Positions 33,680 to 41,328 of a stretch of DNA of 64,000 nt are shown piece after piece. Source of the DNA: Paraeggerthella hongkongensis (GTDB lineage Bacteria; Actinomycetota; Coriobacteriia; Coriobacteriales; Eggerthellaceae). The stretch is from positions 124,001 through 188,000 of the forward strand of contig NZ_QICD01000001.1 in the NCBI RefSeq assembly GCF_003726035.1, written 5' to 3'. Position 1 is the stretch's first letter. Each line of letters starts with the position of its first letter. The position numbers were made by a program, and so were the translations under genes. The notes under the pieces were generated by a model. That model was not told the DNA's origin. It saw only the letters and a list, made by a program, of their open reading frames with translations, and made no database searches.

Positions 33680-34024
33680 CTACACCAAAATGTCGGCGAA
33701 CGCTTTCTCCGCCTCTTCCTGAAGCTTCTCCTCGATGGACAGGTACGCGTCAAGCAGTTTGTTGCATGAATCAGTCAGGCTGCTGCCGTGCGCCCCGTCG
33801 CGATGCAGCAACTGCATGTCCAGTGCCGACTCGGTGTCTTTGATGATGCGCCAAGCCTTGCTGTACGCCATGCCCATGCTCTTCGCAGCAGCGTTGAGCG
33901 ATCCTGTTTCTCGCACGCCCAGGCATAGGCTGGCGATGCCGCGTCCGAACAGCGATCCGCTGTCGGAATCGGGGTTCATGATGGAAAGTCGAATGGTCGG
34001 CTTCAGGTTCGCAAGCTCGCTCAT
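33680..34024 (-). CDS. ModE/LysR-type winged-helix regulator (single DNA-binding domain)
   Basis: 114 residues. RETGSLNAAAKSMGMAYSKAWRIIKDTE is the ModE N-terminal winged-helix signature. No molybdate-binding domain follows, so it is the short form. It lies 40 bases downstream of threonine synthase on the same strand and converges with the response regulator. Target genes are unknown; short ModE-like proteins in these bacteria often act on oxidoreductase genes (general knowledge, not shown here). Confidence 0.75.
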   Translation of the reverse strand: MSELANLKPTIRLSIMNPDSDSGSLFGRGIASLCLGVRETGSLNAAAKSMGMAYSKAWRIIKDTESALDMQLLHRDGAHGSSLTDSCNKLLDAYLSIEEKLQEEAEKAFADILV

Positions 34025-34064
34025 GGTCTCGTCCTTTTCTCGTACGGCGCTCGTGGCCGGTCGT

Positions 34065-35663
34065 CTATCGTTTGCTCAGGTTGTCGAGAAAACGCAGTGC
34101 TGCGGTTTCGATGTCGCTGGTTCCCGCGTCGATAACGTCGGTGAAGCGAACGGGCAGCTCGTCCAGCTCGGCAAGCCCGCGAGGGATGTCGTGCTTGCCC
34201 GTTTCGCGCGCGATCAGCTCGTTGAGCGCGCACCCGGTAAGGGCGGCTACGTCGTCCGGCAGCGGTGCGCCCGGCTCGATGCCGTGCAGAGCGCGGTACA
34301 CGTTGTCGCCGAACTTCGCCCAATGGGCGGTGCTGGCAATGAGCACCGGGTTCTGTCCGCGCAGGTTCTCGGCCACCTGGTAAGCTACGGCCGTATGCGG
34401 ATCCAGCAGGTAATCGTGCTCGTCCAGCACGGCCTTGATGGTTGCCAGGCACGTGGCGTTGTCGATGGAGTCGGATGCGAACGTCTCGCGCATGCGGGCG
34501 AACGTGCTTTCGTCAATGCGGAAGCGGCCCTGTTCGCGCAGGTCGGCCATCCAGCCGGCGATGGCTTCGGCATTGCGGTCGGTCAGCTCGAACAGCTGGC
34601 GCTCCAGGTTCGACGATACCAGGATGTCCATGGACGGCGACGGCGTCAGCACGAAGTCGCGATCGGAAATGTCGTACGTGCCCGTGTTGATGAAGTCGGT
34701 CAGCACGCGGTTCTCGTTGCTGGCGCACAGGAGCATGCCAAGGGGCACGCCCATGCGCTTGGCGTAGTACGCGGCCAGGATGTTGCCGAAGTTGCCGGTG
34801 GGAACGCATACGTCCAGCTCGTCGCCGGCGCTCAGCTTGCCATCCGCCACCAGCTGCGCGTAGGCCGACACGTAGTACACCACCTGCGGCAGCAGCCGTC
34901 CCCAGTTGATGGAGTTCGCGCTGGAAAGCGCCACGCCCTGCTCGTCGAGCAGCTTCTGCGCGAACGCGTCGTCGTTGAACACGTTTTTCGCGCCCGTTTG
35001 GCAGTCGTCGAAGTTCCCGCGCACGCCCCACACCTGCACGTTGCGCCCCTGCTGCGTAGCCATCTGCTTGAACTGTATGTCGCTCACGCCGCCGTCGGGG
35101 TACATGACGGCAATGGACACGCCGTCCTGGTCGCGGAACCCTTCGAGCGCCGCTTTGCCCGTGTCGCCGGAGGTGGCTACCAGAATGAGGAATTGGTGGT
35201 CCAGCTTGCCCTGGTCGCGCAGCTGGCTGGCGCTGGCGGAGAAGAACCGCGGCAGGCACTGCAGCGCCATGTCCTTGAACGCGCTCGTGGGGCCGTGCCA
35301 CAGCTCCAGCACGTGCGTGTTCGCGTTGAGCGACGAAATGGGGCAGACGGCCCGGTCGTCGAAGTTGTCGCCGTAAGCCTGAGCCATAAGCGCGTCCACG
35401 GTTTCGGCCGGCAGGTCAACGTCGAAGGCGCGGTAGACGTAGGATGCGCGCTGCGCGTACGGCATCTGGGCCAACGCGGTTATATCCTCAAGGGAAAGCT
35501 GCGGAATGTTCTGGGGAACGTACAGCCCGCCGCCTGCGGCCAGGCCGTCGACGACGGCTTCCGTGAACGTAACCGGTCGCTTGGTCCGCCCGCGCGTATC
35601 GATATAGAGGTTTTCAGCCATGTTCTGCGCTTTCTGCCCGAAGTCCTGCAGTTCATTATCCAT
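34065..35663 (-). CDS. thrC: Threonine synthase
   Basis: 532 residues from ATG 35663. The PLP lysine is in GPTSAFKDMALQ, and the phosphate-binding VATSGDTGKAALEGF, VWGVRGNFDDCQ and PTGNFGNILAAYYAK segments are typical of the long (fungal/E. coli type) class. It converts O-phosphohomoserine to threonine. Start choice: ATG 35663 lies four bases after TATACT and could be leaderless; ATG 35621 (MAENLYIDTRG) starts right at the conserved region but has no ribosome site either. The frame is open further to 35756. Confidence 0.92.
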   Translation of the reverse strand: MDNELQDFGQKAQNMAENLYIDTRGRTKRPVTFTEAVVDGLAAGGGLYVPQNIPQLSLEDITALAQMPYAQRASYVYRAFDVDLPAETVDALMAQAYGDNFDDRAVCPISSLNANTHVLELWHGPTSAFKDMALQCLPRFFSASASQLRDQGKLDHQFLILVATSGDTGKAALEGFRDQDGVSIAVMYPDGGVSDIQFKQMATQQGRNVQVWGVRGNFDDCQTGAKNVFNDDAFAQKLLDEQGVALSSANSINWGRLLPQVVYYVSAYAQLVADGKLSAGDELDVCVPTGNFGNILAAYYAKRMGVPLGMLLCASNENRVLTDFINTGTYDISDRDFVLTPSPSMDILVSSNLERQLFELTDRNAEAIAGWMADLREQGRFRIDESTFARMRETFASDSIDNATCLATIKAVLDEHDYLLDPHTAVAYQVAENLRGQNPVLIASTAHWAKFGDNVYRALHGIEPGAPLPDDVAALTGCALNELIARETGKHDIPRGLAELDELPVRFTDVIDAGTSDIETAALRFLDNLSKR

Positions 35664-35665
35664 TT

Positions 35666-35671
35666 TCAGTA
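35666..35671 (-). promoter_or_regulatory. -10 element for threonine synthase
   Basis: Read leftward, TATACT stands four bases before the ATG at 35663, consistent with a leaderless or near-leaderless mRNA. No clear -35 was assigned. Confidence 0.4.
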
Positions 35672-35834
35672 TACTATGCGGCCCTCGTCGGCAGGCGGGA
35701 GAATCGGCAAGGGAATTGCGCGCTTCGCCGAAGGCTGCGCCCATCGTGCGCTCCAAGACCGCAATTGGCTTGCGATCTCGCTTTCACGCCCGTCTGTAGA
35801 AAATGTTAACTATGGCTTCCATTTGCGGAATGTT

Positions 35835-35868
35835 TGCTATAAGATACTTTATGTTACACAAAGCTAAC
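35835..35868 (+). promoter_or_regulatory. feoA promoter with GTTA-N8-TAAC operator
   Basis: Extended -10 TGCTATAAG at 35835-35843, then a dyad GTTA (35853-35856), eight bases, TAAC (35865-35868) covering the start of transcription. A half-site GTTAAC lies at 35805-35810 in the -35 region. The same dyad occurs at 36649 and 39473, so it is probably the site of the DtxR/MntR-type repressor encoded at 39714. Confidence 0.65.
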
Positions 35869-35883
35869 TCGATGGGAGTCGAC

Positions 35884-36174
35884 ATGGACAACGCAGTGGC
35901 TGCCAGCACGCAGGGAGCTATTTCTCAAGTCTCGGTGCCGAGCGCAACGGTTCATCAAATGCCGCTATCGTTTTTGAGAAGCGGGGAGGTGGCCGTGATC
36001 GCGAAGGTGCGGGGCAAAGGCGAGTTGCGTCATCATCTGGAAACCCTGGGATTCGTCGAGGGCGTCCAGGTGCAGGTTGTCGCGCATGCGGCTGGCGACT
36101 TGATCGTGGAGATCAAGGGTTCCCAGGTTGCGTTGAGCCAGCAGGTGGCATCGCGCATCATTACTGCAGCTTAA
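35884..36174 (+). CDS. feoA: FeoA-domain protein, first copy
   Basis: 96 residues. After about 25 variable residues, the SH3-like FeoA domain runs MPLSFLRSGEVAVIAKVRGKG to VEGVQVQVV and ends AGDLIVEIKGSQVALSQQVASRI. FeoA proteins work with FeoB in Fe(II) uptake. GGGAG lies five bases before ATG 35884; a longer frame to 35803 would cross the operator and is rejected. A hairpin (GCACGGT/ACCGTGC at 36195-36213) follows in the gap before the second FeoA. Confidence 0.85.
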   Translation: MDNAVAASTQGAISQVSVPSATVHQMPLSFLRSGEVAVIAKVRGKGELRHHLETLGFVEGVQVQVVAHAAGDLIVEIKGSQVALSQQVASRIITAA

Positions 36175-36194
36175 AAAGCGGCTTCTGCGCGCAA

Positions 36195-36213
36195 GCACGG
36201 TCTTTCACCGTGC
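36195..36213 (+). terminator. Weak hairpin between the two feoA genes
   Basis: Seven-base perfect stem GCACGGT-CTTTC-ACCGTGC without a T-run. It may reduce read-through from the first feoA or stabilise its mRNA. Confidence 0.4.
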
Positions 36214-36338
36214 GCTTTCGTGCGTGCTTCGTCCCACGCCGTGCCGAACGGTTTCGCAATCAGCGACCAAGGTGCCGCGCGCGGGGCGTTTCTGTCGGGT
36301 GAGCAAAGCGGAAATAGAGTTAAGGAAGGAGAACGTGC

Positions 36339-36575
36339 ATGACTGAAGGTCAGAACAGAACGCTGCGCGACGTGGCGATTGGGGAGGTGGCTACCGTTCG
36401 CCGTCTAACGGGGGAAGGAGCCCTTAAGCGCCACATCATGGACATGGGCATCACGAAGGGCACGGACGTGTTCGTTCGCAAGGTTGCGCCGCTTGGCGAT
36501 CCGCTCGAGGTTACGGTGCGCGGCTACGAGCTGTCGCTGCGCAAAAGCGAAGCGGAAAGCATCCTCGTCGGCTGA
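36339..36575 (+). CDS. feoA: FeoA-domain protein, second copy
   Basis: 78 residues, essentially a bare FeoA domain (LRDVAIGEVATVRRLTGEGALKRH, GITKGTDVFVRKVAPLGDP, EVTVRGYELSLRKSEAESI). It is preceded by TAAGGAAGGAG. It is followed by a GCGC-GAAA-GCGC hairpin and T-run at 36620-36640 before the feoB operator. Two FeoA proteins with one FeoB is a known arrangement in Gram-positive anaerobes. Confidence 0.88.
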   Translation: MTEGQNRTLRDVAIGEVATVRRLTGEGALKRHIMDMGITKGTDVFVRKVAPLGDPLEVTVRGYELSLRKSEAESILVG

Positions 36576-36619
36576 CGCTCTCGCGCGTGCGCGAAGCATG
36601 CGTCAGATGACGAGGATCG

Positions 36620-36640
36620 GCGCGAAAGCGCTTCTTTTTT
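36620..36640 (+). terminator. Small terminator between the second feoA and feoB
   Basis: GCGC-GAAA-GCGC tetraloop hairpin followed by TTCTTTTTT. The short stem suggests partial termination, so feoB may depend mainly on its own promoter. Confidence 0.5.
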
Positions 36641-36648
36641 GGGAATGA

Positions 36649-36664
36649 GTTAGCAGAAGTTAAC
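36649..36664 (+). promoter_or_regulatory. GTTA-N8-TAAC operator before feoB
   Basis: GTTA at 36649-36652 and TAAC at 36661-36664, eight bases apart, 18 bases before the feoB ATG. Same dyad and spacing as the feoA and 39473 sites. Confidence 0.65.
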
Positions 36665-36682
36665 TTGCTGGAAAGGCAGACC

Positions 36683-39037
36683 ATGACAATTCGAATAGCG
36701 CTTGCCGGAAACCCGAACTGCGGCAAGACCACGATGTTCAACGACCTGACCGGTGCAAGCCAATACGTTGGCAACTGGCCGGGCGTGACCGTCGAAAAGA
36801 AAGAGGGCAAGTACACCCGCAACAAAGACATCGTCATCACGGACCTTCCGGGCGTGTACTCGCTGTCCCCGTACTCTCCTGAAGAGATCGTGACGCGCGA
36901 CTACCTGTTGAAGGGCGGGCCGAACGCCGTTATCAACTTGGTTGACGCTACGAACCTTGAGCGCAACCTGTACTTGACCACGCAAATCCTCGATCTGGGC
37001 GTGCCGGTGGTCGTTGCGCTCAACATGATGGACCTGGTGAAGAAAAACGGCGACAAGATTGACGTTCCCGGCTTGTCCGCACGTCTGGGCTGCCCGGTAA
37101 TCGAGACTTCGGCGCTCAAGGGCCATGGCATGGAGCAGCTTTTGGACGCCGCCGTGAAAGCGGCGAAGGAAGGCGCAGCTCCGAAGCCCCATCTGCCTTT
37201 CGATGCGGTCGTCGAAGACGCCGTTGTCAAGATCGAGGGCATTCTGGGCAGGCGCGTTTCTCCTTCTACGGCGCGCTGGTTCGCCATCAAGCTGTTTGAG
37301 GGCGAGGGCATGACCGTTGCCAGCTTGGACCTTCCCGCAAAAGACCTCAGCGCCATCGATGCCTTGCGCAAAGAGGTCGAAGACGCGCTTGACGACGATG
37401 CCGAAAGCATCATCACAACCGAACGCTACGATGCCGTCACGCAGGTGGTTGCCGACACGGTGAAGCGCTCGAACAAGGGCATGACCACAACGCAGAAGAT
37501 CGACCGCGTGGTGACCAACCGCTGGCTGGGCCTGCCCATCTTCGTGGTAATCATGGCGCTTGTGTACTACCTGGCCATTTCCGTGGGAACGGGCGTCGTT
37601 ACCGACTGGGCGAACGACGGCATTTCCGGTGATGGATGGCTCTACACCGGCGGCGAGCAGTACGAGGAAGCGGTCGGGGCCTGGGAAGAGAGCGTGGCCG
37701 AAGCCGAGGAGGCCGGGGCCAGCGAAGAGGAGATCGCATCCCTCAAAGAGGAGGAGCCCGATCCCTCCGAGTTCGGCCTGTGGGTTCCTGGCTTGGGCAC
37801 GGTGCTGGGAGGAGCCCTTGAATCGGCCGACGTCGCCCCGTGGCTCCAAAGCCTTATCATGGACGGCATCGTCGCGGGCGTGGGAGCCGTTATCGGATTC
37901 GTTCCGCAGATGATCATCTTGTTCTTGCTGCTTGCGTTCTTGGAGGGCTGCGGGTATCTGGCGCGCGTCGCCTTCATCATGGACCGCGTCTTCCGCCGGT
38001 TCGGCCTGTCGGGCAAGAGCTTTATCCCCATGTTGGTGGCCTCCGGTTGCGGCGTGCCTGCCGTCATGGCCACGAAGACCATCGAGAACGAGCGGGATCG
38101 CCGCATGACCATCATGACCACCACGATGATTCCCTGCGGCGCGAAAATGCCCATCATCGCGCTTGTGTTCGGCGCCATCGCGGGCGGCAATACCGCAGAA
38201 ACCTGGTGGGTTGCGCCGCTGTTCTACTTCCTGGGCGTCATCGCCATCATCGTTTCCGGCATCATGCTGAAAAAGACCCGCATGTTCGCGGGCGAGGTGT
38301 CCCCGTTCGTCATGGAGCTGCCGTCCTACCATCTGCCTACGGTGAAGTCCATCTTGCTGGCTACGTGGGAGCGCATTCGAAGCTACATCGTGAAGGCCGG
38401 TACCATTATCTTCCTGTCGACCATCGTCATTTGGTTCCTCATGAACTTCGGCGACACGGGCACGGGCTTCGGCTTGCTTGATTCCGAGGCCGAAGGCTAT
38501 ATCCAGCAAAGCCTTATGGCTGGCTTGGGCAATGCGATCGGCTGGGTGTTCGCGCCGCTTGGCTTCGGCGACTGGCAGGCTACGGTCACGTCCGTCACCG
38601 GATTGGTGGCGAAGGAGAACGTCGTGGCTACCGTTGGCATCATCACCAGCTTGGGCGATGCGGGCGAGACCGACCCCACCATGTGGGCCGCGTTCGCCGA
38701 CATGATGGCGGGCTCCGTTCCGGCGATCTTGGCCTTCTGCGCCTTCAACCTGCTGTGCGCGCCGTGCTTCGCTGCTATCGGCACTATCCGTCGTCAGATG
38801 GAGAGCGCGAAGTGGACCTGGTTCGCCATCGGGTACATGACCGTGTTCGCATGGTGCGTGGGTCTTATGTTCTACCAGTTCGGCGGCTTGTTGTCTGGCG
38901 AGGTGGAGTTCAACGCGTGGACGGTTGTGGCCATCGTGGTTCTGGGCGGCATGTTGTTCCAGATGTTTCGTCCCATGCCGTCGTACAAGAAGAAAAACGC
39001 AGTCGACGGTTTGAAGGTCGAAGGCGGCACTGCGTAG
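36683..39037 (+). CDS. feoB: Ferrous iron transporter FeoB
   Basis: 784 residues. The N-terminal G domain has G1 GNPNCGKT (9-16), G3 DLPGVYSL and G4 NMMD. The membrane domain follows from about residue 285. It contains a Glu-rich extracytoplasmic insert of about 60 residues (ESVAEAEEAGASEEEIASL), as in longer FeoB proteins, and the two Gate motifs with Cys (ASGCGVPA, PCGAKMP). It takes up Fe(II) across the membrane. ATG 36683 follows GAAAGG; a TTG at 36665 lies inside the operator region and is rejected. The C-terminus ends in a short cytoplasmic tail. Confidence 0.95.
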   Translation: MTIRIALAGNPNCGKTTMFNDLTGASQYVGNWPGVTVEKKEGKYTRNKDIVITDLPGVYSLSPYSPEEIVTRDYLLKGGPNAVINLVDATNLERNLYLTTQILDLGVPVVVALNMMDLVKKNGDKIDVPGLSARLGCPVIETSALKGHGMEQLLDAAVKAAKEGAAPKPHLPFDAVVEDAVVKIEGILGRRVSPSTARWFAIKLFEGEGMTVASLDLPAKDLSAIDALRKEVEDALDDDAESIITTERYDAVTQVVADTVKRSNKGMTTTQKIDRVVTNRWLGLPIFVVIMALVYYLAISVGTGVVTDWANDGISGDGWLYTGGEQYEEAVGAWEESVAEAEEAGASEEEIASLKEEEPDPSEFGLWVPGLGTVLGGALESADVAPWLQSLIMDGIVAGVGAVIGFVPQMIILFLLLAFLEGCGYLARVAFIMDRVFRRFGLSGKSFIPMLVASGCGVPAVMATKTIENERDRRMTIMTTTMIPCGAKMPIIALVFGAIAGGNTAETWWVAPLFYFLGVIAIIVSGIMLKKTRMFAGEVSPFVMELPSYHLPTVKSILLATWERIRSYIVKAGTIIFLSTIVIWFLMNFGDTGTGFGLLDSEAEGYIQQSLMAGLGNAIGWVFAPLGFGDWQATVTSVTGLVAKENVVATVGIITSLGDAGETDPTMWAAFADMMAGSVPAILAFCAFNLLCAPCFAAIGTIRRQMESAKWTWFAIGYMTVFAWCVGLMFYQFGGLLSGEVEFNAWTVVAIVVLGGMLFQMFRPMPSYKKKNAVDGLKVEGGTA

Positions 39038-39147
39038 GCTCGTGAAGCTGGATCGCGAACAGGAATCTTGCTGAAGGGGTTGGGCGGCGCGCCAAGACGG
39101 GGCGCCGCCCGCCCGCATTTGCAGCGTATCGGAAAGGAGAGCTGGAC

Positions 39148-39375
39148 ATGTTTGGTTTGGAATTCACCCCTGCTACGGTGATCGTGGGGCTGTTGGTCGC
39201 GGCGTTGGTGTTTCTGGCTGTGCGCCGCATGTGGCGCAACGGCATGTGCGACTGTCACAAGGGCGATGGTGCTCACGGAGGATCGTGCTCGGGAGGTTGC
39301 GGAGGCTGCGCTGGCTGCGGAGCCGTCGACCAGATGATGGCCGACATGAAGAAGGCCGCGGACTCTCATCGCTGA
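39148..39375 (+). CDS. FeoB-associated Cys-rich membrane protein
   Basis: 75 residues. One N-terminal span (ATVIVGLLVAALVFLAV) and a Cys/Gly-rich tail (CDCHKGDG, CSGGCGGCAGCG). Small proteins of this type follow feoB in many Firmicutes and Actinobacteria (FeoC-like position) and may help iron transfer or FeoB stability. GGAAAGGAG precedes the ATG. Confidence 0.85.
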   Translation: MFGLEFTPATVIVGLLVAALVFLAVRRMWRNGMCDCHKGDGAHGGSCSGGCGGCAGCGAVDQMMADMKKAADSHR

Positions 39376-39713
39376 GCGAGCATCGAAGGGGATTGCCCCC
39401 GGCTCCGCGATATATGGAGGAATTGTATGCCAAGGCAAACTTTCCTCAAAAGTAGTTGACGTGCGGATCAAAGTTAACCTATACTAACAAATGTCAACAG
39501 GGACGCGAAAGCAAACCCGAAAGACACCTCCTCTTTTGCTGACCCGGTGGTGGAGACTCCCTCGTCTGGTCGTCCACCACACAGCAGCCGGCGAGGGATC
39601 TTCCCCCTCTTCCCTCGCCGGCACTCTCCTCGCGCTACTTCCATTCTGTTTGGGCTTCCCCTGCTCTTGCGATGTCGTGTGGTACCATAGCACGGTGATC
39701 GAAGGAGGATTCA
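39376..39713 (+). other. Iron-controlled leader region: promoter, operator and two hairpins before the repressor gene
   Basis: TTGACG (39456-39461) and TATACT (39480-39485) with 18-base spacing make the best sigma70 promoter in the area, and the GTTA-N8-TAAC dyad (39473-39488) overlaps its -10. Downstream lie two hairpins: GTGGTGGA/TCCACCAC (39547-39580) and a perfect 12-base stem GCCGGCGAGGGA/TCCCTCGCCGGC (39587-39622). An extended -10 TGGTACCAT (39680-39688) then stands just before the repressor gene. The 86-codon frame at 39491 has no protein-like character. The transcript from 39456 may be a leader with attenuation or a separate small RNA. Confidence 0.5.
39473..39488 (+). promoter_or_regulatory. 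GTTA-N8-TAAC operator over a strong promoter
   Basis: GTTA at 39473-39476 and TAAC at 39485-39488. The dyad spans the spacer and the last base of the -10 TATACT, a position suited to repression. Confidence 0.65.
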
Positions 39714-40094
39714 GTGGAAAAGATGTCCATGTCGCACGAAGACTACCTTGAGGCGATCGTCATGCTGGGGGGTACGACGGAAGTGTCCGTGAGGTCGGTC
39801 GATATTGCGACGAAGCTTGGCGTTTCCAAGGCTTCGGTGAATAAAGCCGTTTCGCTGCTCAAGGAAAAGGGCCTGGCCGAGCAACCTTACTACGGGGATA
39901 TCACGTTGACCGACGAGGGGTACGAATACGGCGCGTCGGTGCTCGATCGGCATCACATGCTGTTCACGTTCTTGACCAAGGCTCTTGGAGTACCGGACGA
40001 GCAAGCCGAGAAAGAGGCGTGCCTCATGGAGCATGCTATCAGCGATGATTCGTATAAAAAATGGAGTTCTTATATTAAGAAACTCGATTTGTAA
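39714..40094 (+). CDS. DtxR/MntR-family metal-dependent repressor, probable Feo regulator
   Basis: 126 residues from a GTG five bases after GAAGGAGG. The winged helix (VRSVDIATKLGVSKASVNKAVSLLKEKGL) is followed by the dimerisation/metal region with DRHHML and EACLMEHAIS. Metal ligands look mixed: Asp10 in HEDYLEAI matches MntR, while Cys103 with Glu106 and His107 matches the DtxR set. No SH3 domain, so it is the short type. With its position after feoB and the three shared dyads, it is the likely repressor of this iron regulon. Confidence 0.88.
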   Translation: MEKMSMSHEDYLEAIVMLGGTTEVSVRSVDIATKLGVSKASVNKAVSLLKEKGLAEQPYYGDITLTDEGYEYGASVLDRHHMLFTFLTKALGVPDEQAEKEACLMEHAISDDSYKKWSSYIKKLDL

Positions 40095-40102
40095 GGGTGT
40101 TC

Positions 40103-40128
40103 GGGCCGCGTTCGCGAGGCCCTTTTTT
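40103..40128 (+). terminator. Terminator after the repressor gene
   Basis: GGGCC-GCGTTCGCGA-GGCCC hairpin followed directly by TTTTTT, nine bases after the stop codon. Confidence 0.85.
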
Positions 40129-40280
40129 CGCGGCTATCAAGGCGTTCAACAAATTGGAGACAGGCTGTTTCGAGCCGTTGCCTTCGGTAGCAGCTCGGGT
40201 TGCGGTGTGGTATCCTTGCAGCAGCTCTCGCATTAAACAAACCATTCAACGAAACACGATGCAAAAGGGGCGCAATCCAG

Positions 40281-41318
40281 GTGTCAAGGCAGGCGAATAT
40301 TCTCTCGTTCGATGAGGCAAAACGCGACGTGGGCGCATACCGCTCATCGAGGGTCGTGCCATCGATGCCCCCTCGGTTCTCCGATGATCTTTCCACCTTC
40401 GAATCGCCGTTTAGGCAGACTTCTGCCCGCGGCTCTTCGTCGCGCGCTTCGGTGTCGACGGTGCGCGCCGTTGCATCTTCGCGTTTCGAACAGCCCCGCG
40501 TTTCTGCGCGCGGCGGAAGGGATGCCGTGCGCGTCGAGTCGTCTCGCCCGGCTTCGGTCGGCCGCCATGCCCGCTTGTCCGATGATCCGTTCGGCGCTTC
40601 AAGCCGTTCGGCAGCGGCGGATCGTCCGGTTTCGCGCCGCGGCGACGAAGCGGATCGAGACGATGGCGATCGCGCCGAGAACCGCGGCGGCGAACGCGTG
40701 TCCCGGATGGCCGCTTTCAAGAAGAAGCGCGCCAAGGACAAGGCGGGTCGGGCGTTCGCCAAGCAGTTCGGGGACGCGCGTCAGGGGTCGGACGGGGAAG
40801 CGTCGGGCTCTCGCGCTGCCGTGTACAAAGGCGAGATGGGCGCGAAGCATCGACAGGCTGCGCGCATGCAGAACGAGTCGAGCCCCCGTGCGTCCAAGAA
40901 GCGCGGCTTTTCGTTCGGCTCCGTTGCGGCGTTGAAGTCGTCTCCGAAGTTCATAGCCACGGCGGCGGTTGCCGCGTGCCTGGTTCTTTCGTGCGTGTTC
41001 CTGTATCCGGCCGCCCAGCAGTACTATCACGCGGTTCGTGAAAACGATCGCTTGCAGGCTGAGTATGCCGCTCTCGAAGAGCGCAACGAGGCCCTGCAAA
41101 GCGACGTGTCGTCCCTTCAGACCGATTCCGGCGTGGAGGCGCGCGCTCATGAGCAGTTCGGATGGGTGAAAGACGGCGAAGAAACGGCTACCGTGCGCGG
41201 CCTTGAAATCGAGAAAGAGGACGCCAGCACGTTTCGCGCCAACATAACCCCCGGCAGCATCGAGGCTCCCGATACCTGGTACTCGCCGTTTTTCGATGCG
41301 CTGTTCGGTGTCAAGTAG
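40281..41318 (+). CDS. DivIC/FtsB-like septum formation initiator protein with long N-terminal region
   Basis: 345 residues from GTG 40281. The first 220 residues are charged, Arg/Ser-rich and probably disordered. One span (FIATAAVAACLVLSCVFLYPA, about 224-244) is followed by a coiled coil (VRENDRLQAEYAALEERNEALQSDVSSLQ) and the short EARAHEQFGWVKDGE segment typical of DivIC/FtsB proteins. These bind FtsL/FtsQ-type partners at the division septum. The frame is open to 40200, but that part overlaps a TGGTATCCT promoter-like element (40208-40216). The start is uncertain because the ribosome site is weak. Confidence 0.75.
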   Translation: MSRQANILSFDEAKRDVGAYRSSRVVPSMPPRFSDDLSTFESPFRQTSARGSSSRASVSTVRAVASSRFEQPRVSARGGRDAVRVESSRPASVGRHARLSDDPFGASSRSAAADRPVSRRGDEADRDDGDRAENRGGERVSRMAAFKKKRAKDKAGRAFAKQFGDARQGSDGEASGSRAAVYKGEMGAKHRQAARMQNESSPRASKKRGFSFGSVAALKSSPKFIATAAVAACLVLSCVFLYPAAQQYYHAVRENDRLQAEYAALEERNEALQSDVSSLQTDSGVEARAHEQFGWVKDGEETATVRGLEIEKEDASTFRANITPGSIEAPDTWYSPFFDALFGVK

Positions 41319-41328
41319 GAGGCCTTTC

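Noticed and set aside
36650-39118. 822-codon minus-strand frame
   Set aside because: Antisense to feoB; the plus strand has complete G-protein and Gate motifs.
39491-39751. 86-codon frame right after the iron-regulated promoter
   Set aside because: Composition is not protein-like, it crosses two perfect hairpins and overlaps the repressor start; the region is more likely non-coding RNA. The ATG lying near the predicted TSS keeps a small doubt.
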